NCBI GenBank assembly: GCA_902465775.1
Contig: CABQOJ010000028.1
Location: 1-11,041, forward strand
Direction of reading: 5' to 3'
Source of the DNA: an uncultured Porphyromonas sp.
Lineage (GTDB): Bacteria > Bacteroidota > Bacteroidia > Bacteroidales > Porphyromonadaceae
Length of the DNA: 11,041 bases
Shown: piece by piece, positions 1-7,893 of the stretch
Position numbering within the stretch: the stretch's first letter is position 1
How the letters are laid out: every line of letters begins with the position of its first letter
Notes under the pieces: model-generated
What the model saw: the letters and a program-made list of their open reading frames with translations, nothing else
The model's database searches: none
What the model was told of the DNA's origin: nothing
Made by a program: the position numbers and the translations under genes

Positions 1-3
1 AAC

Positions 4-44
4 AGAGGGGACTCAATCGCCAATGCAGCGGTCGAGTCCCCTCT
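4..44 (-). terminator. Hairpin terminator of the four-gene surface-protein unit
   Basis: A perfect 11-bp inverted repeat (AGAGGGGACTC at 4-14, GAGTCCCCTCT at 34-44) encloses a 19-nt loop and lies about 40 bp past the stop codon of the last LRR gene. Read on the minus strand it is a GC-rich stem where a terminator is expected. The sequence that would follow it is cut by the window edge, so the U-tract cannot be seen beyond the first bases (GTT). The plus-strand side is T/A-rich (TATTATT), so it could also serve a convergent gene to the left. A weaker 6-bp stem (GCCGAC / GTCGGC, 57-62 and 69-74) lies between it and the stop codon. Confidence 0.6.
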
Positions 45-85
45 TATTATTCAGTCGCCGACACGTTCGTCGGCACAGACATAGT

Positions 86-2956
86 CTACATCACGCTTAC
101 CGCATAGTCCGCCGTCGCCACGATGAGCGGACTCTTCTCAACTGTGGAGAGTGAGATCGTGCAAGCCCCCTCGGAGTCACTGAGCGTACGTACGAGCAGC
201 TCTCCCGTAGCAAGGTATAGCGACACCTCCTCGAGAGGCTCTAGACCCGTGACGTAGAGCATCTGCGTAGTGCGATCTCTATAGACCTTCACCTGCTGAC
301 CACTTACTAACGTATTACTGGTGATCCCTTCGTAAGGTAGCATGTTTAGGGAGTCCCCATTATAGTCGAAGACAGTCCAGTTCTTCAGTTTAGAAGCCTC
401 CACCTGCTCTTTGGTACACTCATTCACTTCGGTGGCTGCCTTTTTATTGACCACGACAAAGCGACCACGCTCCTTACCATTTCTATCGGGCAGTGCCTCT
501 ACGATAGACTGCATGGCAGCACTATTCAGCTTGTTACCATAGCAAAACAGATTGTCTAGAGCTTTAGATGCAGGCATGATAAGCTGTGTGAGTCCGTTGT
601 TTGCACAGTAGAGATGCTTTAGCTGACTATTCTTAGAAAGGTCTAGTGAGCTTAGCTTGCAATCATCGAGATATAGTCTCTCTAGTGAGGTACACTGAGA
701 GAGGTCTAGAGCTGTCACGGGAACACGTGTCATCGATATGTAGGTGATCTTAGGACAGTGTGTTAGGTCTAGCTCGGTGATGTTCGTTGCGTTGATATTT
801 AGTTCTTGAAGTGCTGGGCAATGGGCCAGATCAAGTGAGGTGATAGCCGTCGAAGGTACGTTTAGGACCTCTAGCTGACTTCCCTCAGGGAAGAGTAGGC
901 TGGCTACTCCAGTAGAAGCGAGATAAAGCTTCTTAAGCTGTGGAGAGTGTGAGATGTCTAGCTCAGTTAGCTTCTCGTTGGTTGTTGCCATAAGACTCTC
1001 TAGTGAGGGTAGGTGCGTGATGTCTAGCGCAGTGAGATAGTTCTCTTGCAAATTCAACAGCACAATGTCTCCGTAGATGTATTGCTCAGTGTCAGACACT
1101 AGGTACGAAAGGACCTCTTGTCCCCCATCTATGAAGCTACCCTCATAAGTTAGTCCCTTTACTTCAATAGGAGAACCATCTTTGGTGACGGCCGTGATAA
1201 AGACCTTATCGCCCTTGGGTAGCTCTGTCTTAAAGTAAGCGTACGGCTTGACCTCTTCGGGATCGCCCGCAAAGAGCTTCATGTCGTCTTTACTCCCATT
1301 GAAGTCATACACCGTCCATCCCTTAGCCTTGGCATCAGATACGTTTGTCACGGTACAGACGTTTGCCTCCTGAGCGTCACTCTTGTCGACAGCTATCAAG
1401 CGATGCTCTTGAGAGGTACTATAGGAAGACAAAGCAGAGATAATCTCTTGAAAAGCTGAAGCCGAGAGCTTATTGCTCCTTACGTCCAGCTCCTGTAGTT
1501 GCTGATGCGTCCCTAGCTTCACCTCTGTGAGCGCATTCTTACCGAGTCGAACACGCTTGAGCAGTGGGTTGTGAGTTAGATCGAGTGAAGTAAGCTTGGC
1601 CTCACTGATATATAGCATCTTGAGAAGAGGCAAGGCACTCAGATCTACGGTCTGAACGTTTGTCCCGTTCAGTCGTAAGTCCTCAATCTTGGCATTGTGT
1701 GAGAGGTCTACCTGCTGTAACTTTGTCCAGTTAAGACTGAGTACTCTGAGCAGTGGATTATTCGATAGATCTATCTCCGTAAGAGGCATATTAGCAAGGT
1801 AAGCAGTCTCTAGCAGTGGAGCATGTGTGAGATCCAGCTTTTCTAGCGAGCAGTCGGTAGTAATTATATGCTTTAGAGCAGGTAGCATGGAGACGTCAAG
1901 GCTCTTGAGATAACCGTTCTTGTGGCAGTACACCTCTTCGAGTATGGTGCAGTGAGACAGGTCGAGTGATGAGATTAGATTGCCACTGCAGTCAATCATG
2001 GTGAGATCCCCCTTCACCTTGACCTCAGAGGCTGAGAGCTCACACACGTAGACGGGGCCTTTGCCATAGTTGTCTGTACGTACGATGGAGGCGCCCTCCA
2101 GCTCTACGTGTGGATTCTCCTCTTTGGTCTTCCACATTAGCTTGACTTGGTCTCCAGCGATCATGTTTGTCTTGAAGGTTATATAGTTCGATGAGACAAC
2201 GGGGACATAATCGTTTCCGTAGTACGGCCCCATGTCTTGGACACTACCCTTGTAGTCAAACATCTCCCAGTTCTTACCCTTAGCAATAGCGACGTGACTC
2301 ATAGAGCAGACATTACCCTCCAGAGCACTTTTTGTGTCGATGACTATCATACGCGCAGGCTTGCTACCCGATATGGTCGGAAGAGACTCCACGAGAAGCT
2401 TCATATTGTCCGTATTTATCTCATTGCTATAGCAAGCTATCAGTGTTAGGGCTGGACAGTCAGAGATGTTTAGCTGAGCAAGTCCATTTCCATTGACTAG
2501 TAGCGTCTCTAGCTTGGTAAGTCCTGTGAGATTAAGGTCGTAAAGGCGATTGTCTCCTACATCTAGTATCTTTAACTCCTTAGAAGCAGAAAGGTCAAGC
2601 TCCTCAACATTGTTTCCCTCGATACGTAGCTCTCGCAGGTAAGGCAGTTTGGTCACATCAATCTGTGCTAGGTCAGAGTGTGAGCAGTCTATAGCTCGAA
2701 TGTTGCCACCAGAGAGCTTGATGGTGGACTCTTTGAGCTGGTAGATATAGTGCTTTGCCCCATCTTTCGGCTCGATGCGGAGGAAGTGAGCCCCCTCGAC
2801 AGCTGGATCGGTGTCACACTCTATCTCTATGGAGACCTCCGTGCCAGGATATTTCTCGAAGGAGAGTGTCACCTCTTCACCTTCTGAAGCGAAGAGGACG
2901 TGAGGTATACAGATCCCTAGTAGGGCGTATACGATAGCGAGTAGTTGTTTTCTCAT
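86..2956 (-). CDS. Secreted three-module leucine-rich-repeat protein with T9SS-like C-terminal domain (956 aa)
   Basis: This is a probable surface or secreted LRR protein of the internalin-like type seen in Porphyromonas, likely used for adhesion or protein binding; the ligand is unknown. Residues 1-23 form a signal peptide (basic MRK, hydrophobic core, cut near LFA-S). Three tandem modules follow, at about 28-248, 249-562 and 571-878. Each starts with a beta-rich leader, continues with LRRs of about 21 residues (pattern LDLS-x-x-x-x-L-x-x-L-x-[LC]-x-x-x-x-[LV]-x-x), numbering about 4, 8 and 8, and ends in a cap cassette with W230-G237 (WEMFDYKG), W547-G554 (WTVYDFNG) and W860-G867 (WTVFDYNG). 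Residues about 885-956 resemble a type A T9SS sorting domain (LYVTGL, VSLYLATGELLVRT), with an unusual end. The ATG start is supported by the signal peptide. It is the last gene of the unit, 35 bp after its paralogue. The exact function is not known. Confidence 0.88.
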   Translation of the reverse strand: MRKQLLAIVYALLGICIPHVLFASEGEEVTLSFEKYPGTEVSIEIECDTDPAVEGAHFLRIEPKDGAKHYIYQLKESTIKLSGGNIRAIDCSHSDLAQIDVTKLPYLRELRIEGNNVEELDLSASKELKILDVGDNRLYDLNLTGLTKLETLLVNGNGLAQLNISDCPALTLIACYSNEINTDNMKLLVESLPTISGSKPARMIVIDTKSALEGNVCSMSHVAIAKGKNWEMFDYKGSVQDMGPYYGNDYVPVVSSNYITFKTNMIAGDQVKLMWKTKEENPHVELEGASIVRTDNYGKGPVYVCELSASEVKVKGDLTMIDCSGNLISSLDLSHCTILEEVYCHKNGYLKSLDVSMLPALKHIITTDCSLEKLDLTHAPLLETAYLANMPLTEIDLSNNPLLRVLSLNWTKLQQVDLSHNAKIEDLRLNGTNVQTVDLSALPLLKMLYISEAKLTSLDLTHNPLLKRVRLGKNALTEVKLGTHQQLQELDVRSNKLSASAFQEIISALSSYSTSQEHRLIAVDKSDAQEANVCTVTNVSDAKAKGWTVYDFNGSKDDMKLFAGDPEEVKPYAYFKTELPKGDKVFITAVTKDGSPIEVKGLTYEGSFIDGGQEVLSYLVSDTEQYIYGDIVLLNLQENYLTALDITHLPSLESLMATTNEKLTELDISHSPQLKKLYLASTGVASLLFPEGSQLEVLNVPSTAITSLDLAHCPALQELNINATNITELDLTHCPKITYISMTRVPVTALDLSQCTSLERLYLDDCKLSSLDLSKNSQLKHLYCANNGLTQLIMPASKALDNLFCYGNKLNSAAMQSIVEALPDRNGKERGRFVVVNKKAATEVNECTKEQVEASKLKNWTVFDYNGDSLNMLPYEGITSNTLVSGQQVKVYRDRTTQMLYVTGLEPLEEVSLYLATGELLVRTLSDSEGACTISLSTVEKSPLIVATADYAVSVM

Positions 2957-2991
2957 ATCTATAGATGTTTAAGCTAGTCTTGTATGTCTTG

Positions 2992-5562
2992 TTATTCGCC
3001 TCTTGAGAGAGCAACCACGCTACTTTGCCCCATTGCTGAGATTATTATCTGTAGCGGATAGTCAGTTATATCTATTGACATTATCTCCTCTCGGACTATC
3101 GTCCTATACAGTAGTACTCCTGTCGGAGAGAATATCGCGAGCTCCTCCCCTATGGGCAGATGGCGTATCTGAAGTTCCCGTCCCACTTGTGCCACCGTCC
3201 AGTGGCGTTGTAGCGGGGATTCGATAGAGTTAGGATTCGAGACGCCTTTGTATCGCTTAGCTCGTGTGGGACTGCCATTGAAGTCTAGGACGAGCCAATT
3301 TTTTTCCTCCCCTTGCGCTACATCTCTCTGATAAGCACTATTACCTTCGGTCTTTATCGAACTATCGCAAAAGAGTAGCCGACCGCGACTCCCATCGACT
3401 CTGTTAGGCAAGCTTGCGAAGAGACTAGAGGCATGGAGCGTATCGATCTTATTACCATAGCAAGCGAAATGCTGTAGGTTAGGATAGGTTCCTAAGGGGA
3501 TGCTTTGCAACTTATTGCGCGAAGCATCAATCCTCAAGAAAGGAGCCTCTTGAGGCAGGGTCAATAGCGTAAGAGCGTTACGACTGCAGTCCAGATCCTC
3601 CAGACGTTGATGAGTTGAGAGATCTAGCTCTGTCAGATTGTTTTCAGAGCAGGAGAGAGACTTGAGTCTCTTGTTGTTTGCCAGTGAAAGCTCTTTCAGC
3701 TGTAGCTTATCTAGATTCAGCGTCTCCAGCTTCTCACACTGAGATAGGTCTACCTCCCTCAGCGCACTATAACCAGCGTATAGCTGTCGCAGATTTGTCA
3801 GTGAGCGAGCGTCTATCGTCGGGATACCGCACTCCACGATCTGGAGTGTCTCTATCTTTTTGTTTGCAGTGAGATCTAGAGCTTGTAGCTGTGGGTTCTT
3901 TACCAGCAGTAGCTCCGTCAGCGCAGGTGCCTTAGAGCAGTCCAGTGATGTCACGCCGCAGTCCCCAAGGTCAAGCTTTGTGACATTACCAGCTATGGTA
4001 ATCAGCTCTTTATCTACCCGATAGACCTCATAGGGGGTCTCCCCCGGGGCGTCTAGATAGAGTAGCGTAGCTCCCGATATGGAGCAATCCTCTCCAGCCA
4101 CAGGCGCTACCTCTATGAGGAGTGTCTCTCCGACCGGTCGGCTCGTCCTAAAGGTAACTCCTGCCTCTGAAGCTACATGTGGCGTATAGTCCCAGCCCTT
4201 GTAGTATGTCAGCTTATCCTCATCATTGACGATGGCTAGCGGAGTAAAGCCTTTCTCTTTGAGCTTGCTTACCATCTCTGCAGAAAAGCGATTAGCATCA
4301 CCTCCTGCACGGCTGTCAAAGACGATAGCCCTCTTAAATAAGTTCTCATCATCACTCGTCGCCAATGCACTTACGAGCGATGCTGCCTTAGCATCTGACA
4401 ACTTGTTATTGGCAACATTGAAGAGGGTCAGCGGTAGACTAGGACTCAACAGTACCTCCTCCAGCTTGTTGTTGCGACAGTCTAGCTGCTTCAGTTGCTT
4501 TAAGCTAGTGAGATCTAGGCGATCCAGAGCATTGTCCCTGCAGATCAGCGAAGAGATCAGCGACTCCGTAGAGAAGGAGAGCTGGGTCAGCTCTGCTTTA
4601 GAACAGTCCAGGGCGAGGATATCCCCATAGAGCTGCACCGTGCCACCGCTCCCTAGTCGTAGCTTCAGAAGCGCCTCTCCGGAGAAGTACTTCTCTTCTG
4701 AAATGATCTCTGCCCCCTCAATACGATAGGGCTCCTCACTTCTTATCGTGATAGAGATCTCTCCATTCTGAGGCTTTGCAGAGGATAGCGTGATGAGACG
4801 ATTTGACACTTGAGGTACATAGTCAAAGCCCCTATAAGGCTTCATACTGAAAGGACTCCCATTATAGTCAAAGACATCCCAGCCTCTCATCTTCGCGGCC
4901 TCAACAGCTTTCTTCGAGTACTTGTTTGCCTCTTGCTGCGTATTATCCACGGCAACCAGTGTCCCTGCTTGACTTCGCTGTGGCAAGAGGCTAGGCAATG
5001 CTTCACACACCGACTGAGAGAGGTTGTTGCCATGGATGTCCAAATAGCTAAGCAGTGGACAGTGTCCGATAGATAGCTCCGCCAGCCGATTGTTGTAGAG
5101 AGCTAGTCGCTGTAACCGAGGCAAGGCGGGTATCTTCACGGAGGTCAGCTCGTTGTACGATAGATCAACAAAGTCCAATGCTGTGCTGGTGCTAAGATTG
5201 ATAGATGTCAACTTATTCTTGTACGCAAAGAGCGTCCGCAAGCTTGATGCTCGCGATAAGTCTAGTTGAGTAATCTTTTGGTCACTACAGTCTAGTCCTA
5301 AGATAGAGCCCTTGAGCTTGACCTTCTGAGAGAGGATTGTGTAATACGAGAAGGTAATCCCTTGCATCTGCTCGCTACGCAAGAACTTCAGTCCCTCTGT
5401 CACAACATCTCCGTTGGCATTGACCTCCAGTCGGATCTCACTCTTTACTGGCAGCGTGGTCACAAAGGAGATCTCTTCCTGGGCTGAGAGACTCTCCACA
5501 CCTAGCCAACAGAATACAATCGAAAGAATCAAGCAACTCCAGTATGATACCCTACTCTTCAT
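2992..5562 (-). CDS. Secreted three-module leucine-rich-repeat protein, paralogue of the next gene (856 aa)
   Basis: This is a large exported LRR protein with the same plan as its downstream neighbour. I chose the ATG at 5562, not the in-frame ATG at 5601: the signal peptide begins there (MKSR, hydrophobic core to about residue 27, cut near SLSA-Q), and the longer form would overlap the upstream gene by 29 bp. Modules lie at about 28-249, 250-463 and 464-775, with roughly 4, 3 and 8 LRRs. Cap cassettes are seen at W228-G235 (WDVFDYNG) and W756-G763 (WLVLDFNG); the middle one, near residues 438-455, has lost the Trp and the DYNG core. Residues about 785-856 resemble a T9SS type A sorting domain (LQIRHLP, AIFSPTGVLLYRT). 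The gene starts 10 bp after the preceding stop, so it is almost surely cotranscribed. A surface adhesion or binding role is inferred from the fold only. Confidence 0.87.
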   Translation of the reverse strand: MKSRVSYWSCLILSIVFCWLGVESLSAQEEISFVTTLPVKSEIRLEVNANGDVVTEGLKFLRSEQMQGITFSYYTILSQKVKLKGSILGLDCSDQKITQLDLSRASSLRTLFAYKNKLTSINLSTSTALDFVDLSYNELTSVKIPALPRLQRLALYNNRLAELSIGHCPLLSYLDIHGNNLSQSVCEALPSLLPQRSQAGTLVAVDNTQQEANKYSKKAVEAAKMRGWDVFDYNGSPFSMKPYRGFDYVPQVSNRLITLSSAKPQNGEISITIRSEEPYRIEGAEIISEEKYFSGEALLKLRLGSGGTVQLYGDILALDCSKAELTQLSFSTESLISSLICRDNALDRLDLTSLKQLKQLDCRNNKLEEVLLSPSLPLTLFNVANNKLSDAKAASLVSALATSDDENLFKRAIVFDSRAGGDANRFSAEMVSKLKEKGFTPLAIVNDEDKLTYYKGWDYTPHVASEAGVTFRTSRPVGETLLIEVAPVAGEDCSISGATLLYLDAPGETPYEVYRVDKELITIAGNVTKLDLGDCGVTSLDCSKAPALTELLLVKNPQLQALDLTANKKIETLQIVECGIPTIDARSLTNLRQLYAGYSALREVDLSQCEKLETLNLDKLQLKELSLANNKRLKSLSCSENNLTELDLSTHQRLEDLDCSRNALTLLTLPQEAPFLRIDASRNKLQSIPLGTYPNLQHFACYGNKIDTLHASSLFASLPNRVDGSRGRLLFCDSSIKTEGNSAYQRDVAQGEEKNWLVLDFNGSPTRAKRYKGVSNPNSIESPLQRHWTVAQVGRELQIRHLPIGEELAIFSPTGVLLYRTIVREEIMSIDITDYPLQIIISAMGQSSVVALSRGE

Positions 5563-5572
5563 AATATCTGAC

Positions 5573-6571
5573 TTACTTATCACTGAATAGACGTACTGCA
5601 TAGCAATAAGAGCTATGAATAGGTAATAGCCTCAGCTTGGTAGCGTAATAACTCAAAGCCCAAGCATACTCTGTGCTCCCTGGCAACGTACTGCTAGACC
5701 AATAGCGTCCACCCGTACCTATACTGACAACTTCATCTTTTTGCCCCTCTTGTACTGCGGTCTTATACCATCCACTCGCAGGAATCTTCCGCTCGAAATA
5801 CAAGTCGGGGTGTAGTTGCTTGTAGTCTGTCCACCACTGCTCGGAGCTAATCGTATGTATGCTACCCGTAAAGGTCTCTCCTAGATAGCATACGGAGACG
5901 AGTAGGTAAGAGTCAGAGTTATTTGCCTTTTTGAAGTCTCCGACTAGCTCATACTTATAAGCACAGAGCATCCCATTGTCCGTGGCTGGAGGATAGTTCG
6001 GCGAGATCTCTTTGTCTCCAGACTTAAACTTCAGCGCGTAGCATGTAGTTTTATCTACGGAATTATAGTCTGCTAGATAGCTACGACGGAGTCCTCCGAC
6101 CTCTATCGCCTCAGCTACATTGTATTTGCACTGAGTGTAAGCAAAGGAGATCATCTCTCCACCCTCGTTACTAGGAAATATTCCCCGCCACTCTTCAACA
6201 GAAGGTAAGTGCCAGCCACGCCCCTCAATCTGAATAGATGCAAATCGACTACAAGCATCTTGGTACGAGAAGTACTTGGAGGCGTCATTCCGATGAGAGG
6301 TTGCGAAGCTTGACTCCGATCCCATATTGTACTGAGCTAAGTACTCTATAGCTAGTTTGCTTTTTGGCTTTGTGGGGTTTTCGGAGCGTCTCCGAGCGAA
6401 TGTGATACTATCGATCTGACTGGTAGGCACTCTTATCTCCTTGCCATCTTTACGTACGATCAGCAGTTGCTCTTGCGCCTTCACCTCCGTGGCATAGCTG
6501 AGTAGCAAGAAGACGAGTAGACAGAGCAGACGACATGCCTGACTCAGGGCTGTATAGTTGTGGAATCTCAT
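5573..6571 (-). CDS. Exported FISUMP-like domain protein (332 aa)
   Basis: This is a probable exported protein. Residues 1-33 look like a signal peptide (MRFHNY, hydrophobic LLCLLVFLLL, cut after VKA); there is no lipobox cysteine at the cut. Residues about 36-58 are the KDGKEIRVPTSQIDSITF segment found at the N-terminus of many Bacteroidetes surface proteins. Residues about 73-332 resemble the FISUMP ('Fibrobacter succinogenes major paralogous') family, with GWHLPSVEEW at 119-128, RYWSSS at 289-294 and a terminal YAVRLFSDK. It is a paralogue of the upstream gene: shared blocks are AEAIEV, PATDNGMLCAYKYE, VCYLGE and QWWT, with conserved Cys177, Cys203 and Cys228. Unlike the upstream gene it has no Big_2-like insert. 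It lacks an obvious T9SS tail. It starts 5 bp after the upstream stop, which suggests coupled translation. The molecular role of the family is not known. Confidence 0.82.
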   Translation of the reverse strand: MRFHNYTALSQACRLLCLLVFLLLSYATEVKAQEQLLIVRKDGKEIRVPTSQIDSITFARRRSENPTKPKSKLAIEYLAQYNMGSESSFATSHRNDASKYFSYQDACSRFASIQIEGRGWHLPSVEEWRGIFPSNEGGEMISFAYTQCKYNVAEAIEVGGLRRSYLADYNSVDKTTCYALKFKSGDKEISPNYPPATDNGMLCAYKYELVGDFKKANNSDSYLLVSVCYLGETFTGSIHTISSEQWWTDYKQLHPDLYFERKIPASGWYKTAVQEGQKDEVVSIGTGGRYWSSSTLPGSTEYAWALSYYATKLRLLPIHSSYCYAVRLFSDK

Positions 6572-6576
6572 CTTTG

Positions 6577-7758
6577 CTACTTACTAATGAATAGACGTAT
6601 CGGATAAGCCTCCTCTTTATTGCACTGACTTTGGTAAGCGTGCGAATTGTTGAAGAAGAAGCCCCACGAAGTAGTCTCCCCATTCTCACTCGAAGACCAG
6701 CAATAACCATGAAGCCCTACATACTTACTCTCTCCTGTGATTGATGAGATATATCCAGAGGCGGGGAATATCCGTACAACACAATCGTTTTGTCTCTCTG
6801 TCCACCACTCTTCTTTGGCAATGTCGCTAAGTGTCCCTTCAAACTCTTCTCCTAAATAACATACAGTGACCTTTAGCTGACTCTTGGCATTGCCCTCAAA
6901 AAAGTTTCCTACACGCTCATACCTATAGGCACATCGCATACTATTGTCTGTGGCAGCGGGGAATCCGTCTTCTTTAGCCGCTGTAGCTTTACACAAGCGC
7001 AAGGCGTAGCATACCCCGTCTCCATGAGAGATGTAGCTAGCACTATAAGTTTTCCTATCTCCACGAACTTCAATCGCCTCCACATTGTCTGCCTGACTCA
7101 TAGGATACTTGTATTTGATAAAGTCTCCATCCATGATCATCGGGGCTATTACTGAGAGCTCATATTTGTTGGGTAAGTGATACTTGACCCCAGCGATCTC
7201 TACCTCAGCAAACTTCTCTACCGCTTCCGACCACTTATAGCGAATGTTACTCTCGTTGTCGTAAGTCGTCGCAAAGGCATCATCTGTAGCCAAGTTGTAC
7301 TCTGCTACATCGGAGATCGCGAGCTTCGGACGGGTGGGCTTTGCGGGGGCGAGGACGGTTACGGAGCATTGCTTTTGTAGCTTGCCGATGGTCGCCGTGA
7401 TGGTTGCTGTGCCGGCAGCTACGGCTTGCACCAAGCCCTCTGCAGTGACGGTGGCGACGGCAGCATCGCTACTCTCGTAGGAGACTGCGTAGCTAGCATC
7501 CGCAGGGGTCACGGCAACTGTCAGTTGCTTAGTGTCACCGCCATTGAGCTCCACCTGTGCGGGTGAGAGTGTGAAGTCCTGAACCGCTTTGCTGACGACG
7601 AATCGAACGCTGTCGATCTCCTCGACTGGGACAAGGATAGGTTGCTCACCCTTGAGATGGACCGTCATAATGTACTGCGGTTCCTCGGTGGGTGTCTGTG
7701 CAAATTGGCTCAGTGGCAGCAAGCCGATGAGCAGAAGAGTAAGTAGAATTCGTTTCAT
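6577..7758 (-). CDS. Exported protein with Big_2-like and FISUMP-like domains (393 aa)
   Basis: This is the first gene of the four-gene unit. Residues 1-20 are a signal peptide (MKR, LLTLLLIGLLPL, cut near QFA-Q). Residues about 28-53 form the ILVPVEEIDSVRF segment also present in the next gene. Residues about 60-137 look like a bacterial Ig-like group 2 (Big_2) domain: LSPAQVELNGGDTKQLTVAV, then a YESSDAAVATVTAEGLVQAV block and an AAGTATITAT block, which is the classic pattern. Residues about 145-393 are a FISUMP-like domain with a weakened HLP motif (YHLPNKYEL at 193-201), CWSSS at 353-357, and Cys250, Cys276 and Cys300 matching the paralogue's three cysteines. Big_2 domains are common in surface adhesins, so attachment is a fair guess but not shown. 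GC is clearly higher in the Big_2 part than in the rest, which suggests domain shuffling. The ATG start is supported by the signal peptide. Confidence 0.85.
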   Translation of the reverse strand: MKRILLTLLLIGLLPLSQFAQTPTEEPQYIMTVHLKGEQPILVPVEEIDSVRFVVSKAVQDFTLSPAQVELNGGDTKQLTVAVTPADASYAVSYESSDAAVATVTAEGLVQAVAAGTATITATIGKLQKQCSVTVLAPAKPTRPKLAISDVAEYNLATDDAFATTYDNESNIRYKWSEAVEKFAEVEIAGVKYHLPNKYELSVIAPMIMDGDFIKYKYPMSQADNVEAIEVRGDRKTYSASYISHGDGVCYALRLCKATAAKEDGFPAATDNSMRCAYRYERVGNFFEGNAKSQLKVTVCYLGEEFEGTLSDIAKEEWWTERQNDCVVRIFPASGYISSITGESKYVGLHGYCWSSSENGETTSWGFFFNNSHAYQSQCNKEEAYPIRLFISK

Positions 7759-7789
7759 ACCTTTAGGATAAGAGTTGATAGTTCTAGAT

Positions 7790-7803
7790 AGGAGCTGGCT
7801 CCT
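7790..7803. promoter_or_regulatory. 14-bp dyad upstream of the surface-protein unit, possible operator
   Basis: AGGAGCTGGCTCCT is an inverted repeat with 6-bp arms (AGGAGC / GCTCCT) around a 2-bp centre, 31 bp before the ATG of the first gene. The position suits an operator or a small leader hairpin. The role is inferred from position and symmetry only. Confidence 0.3.
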
Positions 7804-7893
7804 GTTGTTTTCAACCGCTAATATAGCAGTTTTATCTGGATTATCCTACAGATTTCTGACCAAACCTCCAGCTTCTAGCCTCTATGCTCCAAC

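Noticed and set aside
5563..5601. Upstream ATG at 5601 for the 856-aa LRR protein
   Set aside because: It would overlap the preceding gene by 29 bp and push the signal peptide 13 residues inward; the ATG at 5562 gives a normal signal peptide.
7836..7864. TTTG / TAATCCAG pair as promoter of the surface-protein unit
   Set aside because: The -7 candidate keeps only the TA and final G of TAnnTTTG, and the spacing of 17 nt is too short for confidence.
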